Assembly (NCBI GenBank): GCA_910589415.1
Contig: OU342631.1
Location: 9,362,001 to 9,426,000 of the forward strand
DNA from: Malachius bipustulatus
Taxonomy: Eukaryota > Arthropoda > Insecta > Coleoptera > Melyridae
DNA: 64,000 nucleotides
Reading direction: 5' to 3'
In this document: positions 1-12,600 of the stretch, in pieces
How the letters are laid out: each line of letters begins with the position of its first letter
How positions within the stretch are numbered: the first letter of the stretch is position 1
Notes under the pieces: model-generated
Database searches by the model: none
What the model was told of the DNA's origin: nothing
Seen by the model: the letters and a program-made list of their open reading frames with translations, nothing else
Program-made: the position numbers and the translations under genes

Positions 1-510
1 ACGTGTCAGATTACGGTTAGCGTTAAATAATGAACCGCTGGGACACTTTATTTCACTCGTTTTAACTTCGTACCCTCTTTATGACAACCATAAATTTTAT
101 GAAATAAGAAACGTGTAAAAAAATAGATTTTATGAAACACTAGCGGATAAAAATAGTTTGATAATTATTGCTCCAGCACTCATTGAGACAAAATAGCGAA
201 AAATCTATAATCACTTTTTCTGTTTCACCGTAGTTTAGTAGAAGCCTGCCGAAATAGTGTTGGGCACTCTCTTTTTGATTTAAAGGCATTATGTACCTAC
301 CTAGCTAGATCTTTTGATCCATAAAATGTGATTCAGGTTCTCTTTTAAAACGTAAATTTTTAACATGGCACGAGATTTATATAGCCGTGTCTGCTACCTA
401 CGTGTATTTATAGAGTAAAATCCGCTCTGAAAACTCCATTATTCTATATAAACATTAATATTTGTTTTTACGTCTGAATTCAATCAGTCTAATGGGGATT
501 TTCTTTCCAG
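1..510 (+). other. Intron of neuroligin A (left edge)
   Basis: AT-rich sequence upstream of the acceptor at 510. I see no coding exon or repeat in it. Confidence 0.6.
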
Positions 511-662
511 CGAATGGGCACGGTGCACGGCGAGGAGCTGCCGTACATATTCGGCGCGCCACTCGTGGACGGCTTCAGCCATTTCCCCAAGAACTACACC
601 AGATCGGAGCTGGCTCTCGCCGAAGCTGTCATAATTTACATAGCTAATTTCGCGAGGACAGG
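511..662 (+). CDS. Neuroligin A internal exon, C-terminal part of the esterase-like domain
   Basis: The acceptor follows a pyrimidine-rich tract ending ttctttccag at 501-510, and the donor is gtaagt at 663. Translation from base 511 gives [18 protein letters not shown], then a segment ending IIYIANFARTG. This is a hallmark block of the neuroligin family (HGEELPYxFGAPL, NFARTG). The exon is 152 nt long and ends in phase 2, exactly like the matching exon of the convergent paralog at 50971-51122. An ATG at 514 is internal and is not a start codon. Confidence 0.92.
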
Positions 663-3600
663 GTAAGTAAATCTCGATGCTGGCACGATGAAAGGTCCGG
701 AATAGGCTACGACCTACTTTCCGATCCGGAAAAGTTTCCGAATGATCGAAGCTTTATGGAAACGGCGGGTAATTGCAGGAGTAAGAGAATTGTCTCGTTC
801 TTTGTTAAATCCGTTTCAAATAATATCGCAAATCAAGCAACGTTCGTAAATGAATTTGGAAGATCCTGATGTAAGCTGGAATTTGCAGAAATTTATAATT
901 AAGTAACGCCATCAAAAATTTATATGAGAAATATGTCGTTAGGAATGACTTAATAAACATTTCTGCTTTTTCCTTTTTGCATTTTGAAGTTAATCTCTGA
1001 TCTAGAAATTTTACTCGAACTATTTTGCGTTTACTTTCTTATGAAATAGAGAGTTTCCCCGCTCTCTGGAAAACTCTAAAGTTGAATAGGAAAACTTTGC
1101 GAATACGCCAGCGTTTGATTTCAGGACTACTGTATATTCACTGATGCTAGTTTAAGTGGAATGCGGAATTGAATTTATCAGCATTTAGATCACAATTTAA
1201 TATCCTACCATAAAATTGATTCCGAATTGAACATCACCAAGAAGAGGAAGTAACAGCAGATGAGTGAAAATTCTAGTTCGAAATCCATCTTAGCGACAAA
1301 ATCATGGAAGATTTTACCCACTAGACTCTTGGAAATTGGAAGGAGAGCTCAGAATTTTTTCAATCATCATCTTGTCCAAGACCCAAGAAAGAAAATTCCC
1401 GGATTTGACCTGGAGTAAACTAAAGCGTTTAAGAACTGGACATGGACGCTGCGACTTTATGTTATCCGATTGGATGGCAGATCTAAGTTTAAATTATCTG
1501 ATCGGTGATGAAGTTGAGGAAACAATCACTCACAAGGTAGAAAAGTGTCCAGCAAATAAATTTATTGGCGGTTTTCAAGACATCCACCACCGCCTTACTC
1601 CAGATTCAATAGATTGGGCAAAGTTTAAGACCAATTTGAACAGAATGCGGTCCTATCCGGAGGTCCTAAGATCCTATCTACCTACCTACCCACCTTCCTA
1701 ACTAACAATTATCTAAGAGCTTAGTCAACTAGCAGATGATTAGACAATTTCTGGTGACTTTATAATGTGATTTCTGCTCTGCAGAGAGAAAAAGGAGGTT
1801 CCTACATTAACCAAGTGGCAATATTGGAAGTGACAAACAGATTATGACCAAAAATCTGCGTTCCTTGAGATTGACATAACTGGTACCAGAGAAGAATGGA
1901 AAATTTCACTCTGTGTTGTTGAATAAATGGATTTATGTTGAGTTTATTTAAGTTGAATAGCCACTTTGATTGTTCAAAAAATAATCCCATCACCCATTTT
2001 AGCTGTGCTGGCACCTTTAGCCTCTTCCTTCGTCTCTTCTTCTTTTTTAGTCTCTTCCTTCGTCAGGATTCGTCAATGTTAGCGGATGTTATTACCATCT
2101 AATAATATCACCCACATACACTCAACTGAATACGTAATATTATTATAAATATTATGATAATCACATAAAATGTAATATTGACATCGCAGAGATATCGCCT
2201 GTTTCATAATGCCCTATCCCTGTTTTAGAGAGATGCCGTTATAGATTACTTAATGATTGTGGCTGGAAAAGTTGATGAAAGTTCTCCGCACATATTTCTA
2301 TTTTTGTCCGTGCTGAAAATTCTAAATAAAGCTTCTTGAAATAAAGTTTCTTGCTTGAATATTTATCTCCCCATTTTCTTTCGGTTTCCCTATTCATCAA
2401 TGATAAGAAAGTTAAAGATTTATAAACAAAATTTACTTTCCTGATGTTTTTTTGCATCCGGCAGAGTTTATAGAGAGAACCAGCTGAGTTTATAACTGCA
2501 CGAAGCTTTTTAAGATGAAAATATTAATAGAAACGCTATTCCCGAATTCCATTCAATATTGCCTTTTTTGTGAGATTGCCTCTAATATCATTGCCATTAA
2601 TACCTAATTGCTATTTCGCAAAAGTGCTTTGAAACGAACTATTTGACCCCTAGAGGGGAAAAATAGTCGTTGAGAGCATGAGACAGTAAAAGACAACAAG
2701 GGTCGTGGGTTGAGTCGCTAGTCTAAGAGGGTCAGCAATAACAAGCAGGTCAGCAGAACAACAGGTACTCTTTATTAAAATAAAATCACAGCTATTATCA
2801 CAAAATATTAGCTTGAGCACGGTTAACAACAATAGGGAACAAGAGCGTGTAGTATATCCGAATGAACTGATCGGTTAAAACTTGGTAGGCAAAGGCACTT
2901 AGCTTCGTAGGGTCTCCGGAGCGAGGGTGGAAGTTCAGCTGGTGGTAAACTTGGTCTCAGGTACAACCAATGTGCTGCCTTCTTGTTTGAAGAGAAAACT
3001 TGCTTCCGTACGAAGGAGTGGCCTCCAAGACAGAGTTGATTCCGGGTGAAATTGATTCCGGTCAAAGGTTGAGTCCGGGAGAAAAAGGTGCCACCCAGGA
3101 AAAATCAATCCGTAGGAAAAAGAATTGCCTCCAAGAAAAAGCAAGCCAAAAACGTGGATGATGTTTATAATAATTTGTGTGAAAGTTCACGACGCCATTT
3201 CGCCAATAATCCCAGGTGTTTGCGGAAACGATCTTCCTCTCGCGAATTCCAGGAGAGAAAAAAAAGGTCAAATCACAGGTATTTTGTGTACCTGATTTAA
3301 ACTCGACAGTCGAGGTCGACGAGACTCGACAGTCGAAGTCGACGAGACTCGACAGTCGAAGTCGACGAACTCGAGGCCTCCAGTCGGCCGTGCACTAAAC
3401 GCCACCATCACTCACTCACTGCGCGCGCCCGCCGTTGCCTCCGTGTCGCTGGCATTTAGCCGGTACGTACAAGGTGTACGTTACAGCTTCTATTCAAAAT
3501 TGACGACGCCGGGCTTCTTTCCTGCTTTTAAAACACCTACTAGTCCTTTTTAACTTTATTAGAACGAAAAGTCAGCAAAACTTACAGCTGGAAAAATCTG

Positions 3601-6600
3601 TATCACTATCTTTAGAAAATCACGATCACCTACAGAGTCGTGCCCCTGCCTCCAGCGTAACGAGCATGCCCCGTTGCCAGCTGGTGCTTCTACTTCCCCA
3701 CAATATCATTACAACTTGAGAGATATAAGAAAAATAATTAGGTGACTTTAAATTTACACTGCCTCCTAAATAATGGACGCGATTACATCTAAAAAGCGGG
3801 CGATTTCAAAATTCCTCGCAATTAAGATTCTCCGATAGCGTAGTGATTCTCACCCCGAGATTGATTGCTTTATCTTACAGACAGCATAATCGTCAGACAC
3901 TTGTTCTCCCCCAACTTCTTAAGCTCGACTGCTTCTGACTGAATCCCGCAATCGTTGAAGGATCCGTCGTCTCTAACATACTTGACGCTCTGTCTGAGTA
4001 ATGTCGTGTTTATTCGGGTTGTTATGGTTTTTTCTCTGATTTGATTCTTCCACCGACTTGACCTAAGTCTCTGGACTTGGTAATAATTATGAATATGGCT
4101 GGGATTTGAAAATTATTTACGATGTTCCTATTCAAGTGTAAGTTCGGATGGATTTTTTTATATTTTGCTCGATATGACTTCAGCGAAATCAGTTTCATAT
4201 TTTGTAATATTATGTTTAAAGTAGCACGTAGCTACACGAAAATTCTGTAACACTTTCTGGTCGATACTTACATGTTACCATCAAAAACGTTACACTCGAC
4301 TGGTGCATCAGCAGCTAGGACCAAGCTCCGATTAGCACTGAAACAACTTTTGGAGGGCTTCTGATTGGATCTTATGAGAAGTTTAAGTGCAATGATCCGC
4401 TGTATTTACACAAAGCTTTGCACAACTGGGTAGCTGAGTACAGACCGGAATAAATGTCCAGAGCAAAGTTTGCCAAAATGTGCACACCCGCGATATACTC
4501 CAGCTCGTTAACCTTTATGGTTGAATATAACATAGCGCTGTCGTTTTCCCATATTAAGCTGCATGCAAATAGTAAGAACGTGCACACGATTTCTATAAAC
4601 GGCATATTATGCAAGAAGAAAATTATTCTAAGGTAATGTATTCATGAGAATTACCATTGTTTTGGTGCTGCTACCAAATTTTGGTTTTGGAACATTTGTC
4701 GAAACATTTAGTTAGTCTTGAACACCGAAGAGGGTTGCAGACCTGGGCCATAAAATTTCCAGTAGTACTTGCTATCCCTAGTTCATTGTTCATCGTTTTA
4801 TGTGGGTAAATTTACAATTACTCGCAGAATTATTATAAAATTTACTTTGGGTAAAATTTTTGATAATAATAAAATCACGAAAACCCGTGTTTGTATAAAA
4901 TTTGCATATCCAAAGCTGGAATTAACGCAAACAACTAGCGCTCTAGTGTGAAACAATGCCATCCAGCAGCGGCAGGGCAAGCAACAGAAGCGGCAGTTCG
5001 GGGGGACCGAACTTTGCCCCTTATGGTGTTCCTTTATCGTTGGAAATTAAACGCACAGACGCAATATTTGTTTCTGGAATTAGTTGCAGATCGGCCGTCT
5101 ACGGTTCACACGGTACTGCTGCCGCCGCCGCCGCCACCGCGCCGGGACGCTCTCGACCCCGTCGAGCGGCGACATTTGCATAGAGAGGATTTATTCCGAT
5201 GTGTATGAATAGCGAATCCGCGGAACGGCTGTAGGAACAATGACTGCTCAAATTGGATCCGGTGCCAAAACTTGGGTCCTCGTCAACCGGGAGGCGTAAT
5301 CACAATACCTTTTGCGATATCGCGTCACGTATTATTGTACGGGTAGATATTCTGAAATTCGCTGAAGAACTGAACAATGGACTATCTATTAGGTACAGAT
5401 AAAAGAACTTGAATAAGAATATGAAAATATTCAATAGACATTGTGGAGGAAAGAATAGATTTCACGCTAGAAGACCGAAAACATAAAAAATGTATTTTGT
5501 CCTCGAAAATCCATTTACGTTCAGTCATTACTTACTTGTGTAATTTTATTAAATATCATATGATTTATAAGACTTATAAGAATCATTAATGATATGAATC
5601 ACTCTAACTATAGCAAGCAACAATAATATCTGGAACGCTGCCTAAAGCAAAGAGAACATAAATCAATAAGTAATCACTTACCGTTTTCAAAAGCGTCCGT
5701 AACGGCCATTTCGAAAGATACCGCGATCGCAATTTGACGTTGCGCTTCTGGTCGTCGAACTCTGTCGACCAAAAATAATCGTCCGTCTTTGCACCGTTTC
5801 GAAGAAAATCAAAATTAAACATGGCCTATCCAGCAATTACGTGTCTTGATTACGTAAATACGGTAATCGCCGGCCTTGACGCCAGGTACCTTCGGATGAG
5901 ATAGATCCCCCCGTTTTGCTATACGTTTGAAAAATTATTGGATCGCGTCTCCGAGCCGACCGTCAAATTGTCTACACGGGCAGTCGCTAAACCGTCGGAA
6001 ACGTCACCCCAGACTGTCAGGAGTCCTTTCCGAGTCCGCAAACAAAAATCCGATCGGAAGCATATGAAATCTTGGAAAAATACCTGCGTTCATATACCTA
6101 AATATTGTTTCCCAAACGTCATTAAAACAACATTTTTACGAGCGTTTCACTGTAGGAAAAAATCCCTTTAATAGGCAGTTAGGTTAAAAGAAAAATATAG
6201 ATCTAGACTCAGTTTCCACACAAGATTGAAACCAACCAGATAGACGCTACCAGATCCATAATCAGATCATATTCGCCTTTTACACAACTCCCCAAAGACA
6301 ACATCCTCTAACTAAGCAACTGTCATCGCATCATATCGCCTTTCAGCAAAGCTAGAGAATCTCGGCTTCACAGCGAACGTAACACGATAAGACACGTCAA
6401 AATGCTCCGGGTTGCCGCCTCCAGTCGCCGCCATCTCCTCAGCCACCGCCTTCTCTAGCTGACATCAATTTGTCTTTGGCGAGAAAATTCACATTAGGTA
6501 GGTACTGGCAATGAATAACTCCATTTGCATATGCGCTCGTTGAACTAGGAGCGTTTATGGCTGCCGCAGGCGGACGTCATGACATGCAACCGGCTAGGGA

Positions 6601-9600
6601 TTTACCCTGGATGATAATTGCATTCCGCAATAATTATATGAAGGATGTCCCATAGTGCGATTTACTGCCGATATAGAAATTCCGTGGAGCGGTCTCATTA
6701 TTTGATATCCCAGCTTAATTTCAGAAGAGACAAAACTTGTTAGGTAATTCGATTACTCTTACATATAGGTCGCATCAGCTTCGGCTTAATTGGGTCGTAT
6801 CAAGTATCAAGTTGAGTAATCTACCTACTCGTAGTAGTCATTAGGAACTGACAGGGAAAAGCTGGTCAGTGTTTATTACTTCGAATTTAAGCGCAGCATG
6901 AAATGATGTTAACTGATACTTAGAGCTTTGTTTTGTTGAAAGGAATTTACTAATATCTGAAATTTTTATACAAAATCGACCATAAGACTGGATATCAGTC
7001 ATTTTGGAACATATCATCCAGAATGTTCATAAGATCCAGAATCATAAAGCATGTTGTGCGACAGATGACTGTCTTGGCCCAGGTCAGGTTACCTTATTAG
7101 GTTTATTAGACTTTAGGGCAGTGATCGACCCCAACATCGAACTCCGTTCCGGCAACGCTTTCTCCAATCATCTACTAATAAGTATAGAGAAACAACCGAT
7201 TGCTGTTCAACACCAGGTTCATTCTTTGGTCCATTTAATTTTAGAAGGTACTTAAACAGAACAAACTCTAGCAACATCAACTGTAAGTAAAGTTTCCTTT
7301 TGATTCCCCATGAGCTAGCGATAAAAAGAATGAACTGTCAAATAGGTTTGAGTAGGGTTGACCGTCCTTCTGCTACTGGTAAATTAATAATTTTGTCCTC
7401 GTACAAGTCCTTATTATTATTTAAAAAAAAATGTTAACAATTCTTGCCCTTTACTTTATGTGAACATGGAGCTTTTTTTAATTTTGTTGCATGCGAAAAT
7501 CAAACCCTTGCAGGGTCATAAAAGAGAATTCACTTATACGATCTTGAAAAGTAGGTAATTTACGAAACCGTAACGATAACAAAGGGACGTATTTTCCTAA
7601 AATACCTGTTACGTGACGTCGTATAAAACGTTCCAGAATTTTGTTCCAGGAGTGGGTAATGAATTCGCCGTTTGAAAGGTAATACAGGTGCTGCTTCGTG
7701 TCAAACAACGAAACGACCGGAATCTTGAACACATCCACATAGATTACTTTGGGCATGTACTTAAAAGGGGTCGATATTGAATCCGAAGTTTTAAAGTCCG
7801 TGGATTTTATTACCTCTGACCTATTTTAATGGTGTTTTTACTACTTTGATCACCATTTTCCTATTAAAGGTTATTACCGTTGCCATAATATAGGTAACAT
7901 TAGCCTTAAGCGGAACTAGTCCTTACTACTTTTGCCTTCTTATTTAGAACTATCTAATATCGCTTCCTTATTTTCTTACTCTTCGCAGTCTACATTCTAG
8001 AATGACTTTACATCATTTGCATTATTTGTGAGAAAACCGTATTGTTATATGATCAATCATCTACCAATTTCCACTTTTTTACACTCTCTTATCTGTAGTT
8101 TGCCTGTAATATTTACAGTAGTGTAATTGTGGGTCAGAATTTCGAAATTTTATTCATCGTATTGTTAAATTTCCATTTTCAATTTTATGTTTATTTTCAT
8201 CGCATTCTATTACGATCAAATATATCAATCACATAAAAAGCAGCTCTGCTAGACGGACTTTCTGCGACAAGGCAATTCCACATTATTTATTTTTTAAGGA
8301 AAATATTTTCGCTCGTTCCTACCGTTATTAAACTTAACAAGACGCCAAACAAAACAACGAAGACATTTTATAAAATAAGTGCAAAATGCTTCCCCCATAC
8401 GAACGCCTCGAGGGTTTTATCCTGCAGAAGCCAGGCATTACTCCAAAATTGAACTGCCTTACTAACCTACGTTGGCGAATTGAATGTAGGAGGGCGCCAC
8501 TGAAAACCTATTACCTACAAACCCTTTCATTCACTGGCAATTCGTCTTAACAAGATCACATCGGTAAATATATCTAGCAAGGAGTCTACGTTCAAACGAA
8601 TACTACACGAGATAACGGGGACTTCGTCGCTTCTAAATCGACCCAGAGGTGCAGTAAAATTCTCAAGTGCACGTACTCTCTTTATTAACTGCAGCTGGAG
8701 ATGCCTAATTTACTACTGATGTCTGTTCGCTGGGCTTTTTTCCACAAGGAATTACTCTTTTTGTTCATTAAATTGTATGACTGACGTGTACCTCGTCATC
8801 TTGCTCTTTTCATTTTCTTTTCGATTCTGGGGTACAGTAAAATCGTCAAGTACTCGCATACTATCCTTATTAACTGCTGCAGATACCCAATTTACTACGG
8901 ATGTTCGCTCGATGGATTTTTTTTCATAAGAAATGACTCTGTAACGGGATTTTCTGAAGGTAGAGGTGAGTTCCCAGGAATGGATATCTGCCCCTTTGTA
9001 CCCGCGACAAGTCAATTAAAATTTAAAATCTTTATTTATAGTTATATCTATTTACACATTGTATTTTGGCAATGCGAATATTGATGACGAATGCGTCCTT
9101 TATTCTTGAGTGGGCCGGCTCTCATTCTCCACGGTTAGTCTAATTGGCCACAGATAGCCGCGTCGAGGCGCGCGCTAAGCTGATTGGTTGTTCTCTGCTG
9201 CCACCGTCGATCAGTTCACGGCCGAATCTTCAGCGCCAGTAGTTCGCTCGCAGTCGCACCGTGCGTGTCGATCGCCTTAATCCCCGGAACACGCGCCGGG
9301 GATCTGTCTGGGAAAATATTCTCCGACGGCAGGGTTACCTGAAACAAAGTCCGCTCCCGATACCTCAATATGACCTCGGGACGGCTGTTACTGGATCCGG
9401 CCCTCAATACAGGCCGGCTAGGGACTGAAGGGATCAGCCGGTACCTCAATACAGCGCCGGTTGATTCCCTATACTGATCGGTTGCCGGCCAGAGTTCACT
9501 CCACTCTGGTCGAGCTTCCGATGCCGGGTTACAGTTAGGGTCAACTCAGTTCATTGACCTACTGTAGCCGGCTATGTAAACTGGATGGGTGCACTCACTA

Positions 9601-12600
9601 CATGCCCCAGCTGATCTCCGAGCTCATTTTACCCAGGAGAGAGAGTTGTTCGCGAGTCAGTACCTCGGATCCTCTGGTCAGTCCTTCAGTTGGCACTCTT
9701 TATATAGCCGGTGCTGGCGGAGATAACGTGTTTATCGCCGCCGTAAAAACTGTATCACTCCAGATAAACCCCTCTAATAATGAAATAAATAATAATTACC
9801 AACGAAAGCCTTGGATTTCGTTACAACTCTTTCTGTTCATTAATGGTTTGGTTGACTTGTACCATGTCATCTAGCTCTTTTCATTGTATTTTCGATCTTG
9901 GGGTACAGTAAAATCGTCAATTACTCGCATACTATCCTTATTAACTGCTGCAGATGCCCAATTTACTACGGATGTCCGCTCGATGGATTTTTTTTCATAA
10001 GAAATGACTCTTTCTGTTCATTATTAACTGTTTGGTTGACTTGTACCATGTCATCTAGCTCTTTTCATTTTCTTTTCGATCCTGGGGTACAGTAAAATCA
10101 ACAAGTACTCGCATACTATCCTTATTAACTGCTGCAGATACCCAATTTACTACGGATGTTCGCTCGATGTTTTTTTTTTTTCATAAGAAATGGCTCTTTC
10201 TGTTCATTAACGGTTTGGTTGACTTGTACCATGTCATCTAGCTCTTTTCATTTTCTTTTCGATCTTGGGTTACAGTAAAATCGTCAAGTACTCGCGTACT
10301 ATCCTTATTAACTGCTGCAGATGACCAATTTACTACGGATGTCCGTTCGCTTGATTTTTTTTGACAAGAAATTACTCTTTTTGTTCATTAAAGTCTATGA
10401 TTGACGTGTACCGTGTCATCTGGCTCTTTTCGTTGTCTTTTCGACCCTGAGGTACAGTAAAATTCTCATTAACTGCTGCAAATGCCCAATTTACCACGGA
10501 TGTCCGTAGGTTTCCTATTACTGAGACACTTTTTCTCTTTTTCATTGGCAGCACTGAAGCAAAAATCATCTATAGAGGTAATTCATAGAAAGGTTTAATC
10601 AGAAATTAATTGCCAGTCACAGGCAGTAAATAGCTGATATCATTATTCAACCTAATTTGCTCGCATTAAACCTAATAATTTTACCAGTTCCCAATTGTGA
10701 AGAGAATTTGACTTAATTGAGAAGACATTCTGAAATGGTTAAGTTTTGGATTATCTTGATTACGATCCTCGCTCCGTGTTATATGTTTCAGAGCGCCTTC
10801 GCTTTGACACATTTGCGCGACTTATGCACAAAGGCATCTTTAGCGCGCTCGTGGAGACATATTGTATTCTGATTGCGTAATTGAGTTTGATGCGATGGAT
10901 TATTATTAAGTCGTTAGCATTGACGTGAATATCTTTAATGCAACTCCAAATTGAAATTTTATGCAAGACGGGACTTCAAAAAAGTCTCAAACGGAATCGA
11001 TTTGTAATCGGCTCGTGTTTCTGCCTGCTGACTCATTTAAACGTCGAAAAAAGGCCCCATTACTTCTGGATTATTATTGTTTTGTCAGCCGAGTCATAAA
11101 TAATTGGAGATAGAAAATAACGGTCTGTTATTGCTTATGTATCAATGGGCTACTAGAAAAATTACCTTACAACAGAAAATTAAATGAATTGAAGACAATC
11201 GATTAGTTAGCTCATTTCAAGCGGGAACAACTTTCAAACTGACCAAACTAGCCACAAGTCAACACAAAGCCACAAAATCCAGCGGTTCGGGTATTCCGCA
11301 TCCACGTAAACGTCGGGTCCAAGCAGATGATCTCCAAGGATTCCCGCTCACACGTAATGAAATGTTCTCTCCCGGGAAACCTTTTTTCATCCTGTTCCAG
11401 AACCATGTAAAGAAAATTTTGCATTTTCCGTCTGATTAATTAGCCATTGACGTCGCGGAGGGTCATCAGGGGTTGAATGCTGGACTTTCTGGAACTTGAA
11501 AGGATGCAGTTATTGTCATGCGCCACCTTCAACACTGTATCCTTGGAGCAGCCGACCTCAGAGGCCACACAACGAGAGCTTGTATTAGGGTTTCCTTCAA
11601 ATCGAGTCAGAATATTCTCTTCAAGAGCTTCTCGAACTGGCAGAGCTCAATGTTCAATGGGACCCTGTCAACAAAATCGCTATGTATAACAAACAAGATT
11701 GCTACAAGTCCGTCTGAAAGTCGTGGTGCACGGTAATAAACACAGAGAGAACTTGAACTTGCCGCGAGAGTGACTGTATTCCGCCAGAGGTGATGCCACC
11801 GTGGATTGGGGAAATTGTCGGCATACAGACGTTGTGCTTCATGGGTGTTTCCCCAAGCAGCAACGTACATCATGTGCATGTCGCTCAGTTCTGCTCACTT
11901 GGTAAACCTACTCATCTTGCTTTGTGTTTGTTTTCCATGCCTGACGGCTCGAAGTTGGGAAAAAAATTCTCGAAAAGTATGACATTAAGGTATTCTGAAC
12001 AATTTAATGATTAAACGTTTACCTACGGGAACTAGCCACCCTGTATAGAGATAGTTTTGTTCATTTACTCTTATAATTACTAGATAATGATATTAATTTG
12101 TGCAATAATTAATATTTGTGTACATTATTATAGGGAATAATGGAAAATACAACAGATGACTATGATGATGCATTTGAAGCAGAGCAACCCTGCCTGTCAA
12201 ATAAATAATTTCATTTCATGCTTTATTCATCATAACCAATAATTTAATTTATTTATGAGAGAATGGCTGACTACGCTGCCTACAAATAATTCGTGATGTA
12301 TTACAACAAAGCTTGAAATACATTTCGTTCGTTCCGTTAAAAAAATAACAATAAATATTCCTTCGTTACAATAAATGGAAAGTTAATAATATCATTTACA
12401 TTTCAGCTTAAGAGTTCTCTGAACTGTGATACTCTGAACCTAGCAATGGATCCGAGAAAAGGAATTTTATCTTCGAGAGCTCCTCTGCTTTCTTTAAATA
12501 ACCCTAACAAATAACAATTTGAGACATAAGGAGGACCTTTCATTGTGGACCGTTCATGCATCAACGGTGTATAATACAAGGAACAACAACGCTACCCCTA

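Larger units (their letters stand above)
8645..10570. repeat. 183-bp tandem array (about 5.5 units), interrupted by a solo LTR
   Basis: The landmark ttaactgctg recurs at 8870, 9941, 10125, 10308 and 10468, with a degenerate copy near 8685. Spacing is about 185, 181 (after removing the LTR insert), 184, 183 and 160. Each unit also holds ggggtacagtaaaatc and atttactacggatgt. The last unit carries a deletion and the first is diverged, as is usual at array edges. Open frames inside it are not conserved as proteins. Confidence 0.88.

Noticed and set aside
2650..3480. Possible LTR (tctttattaaaataaa, repeated ccgggtgaaa-type text)
   Set aside because: I could not find matching TG...CA ends, a target duplication, a primer site or a second copy.
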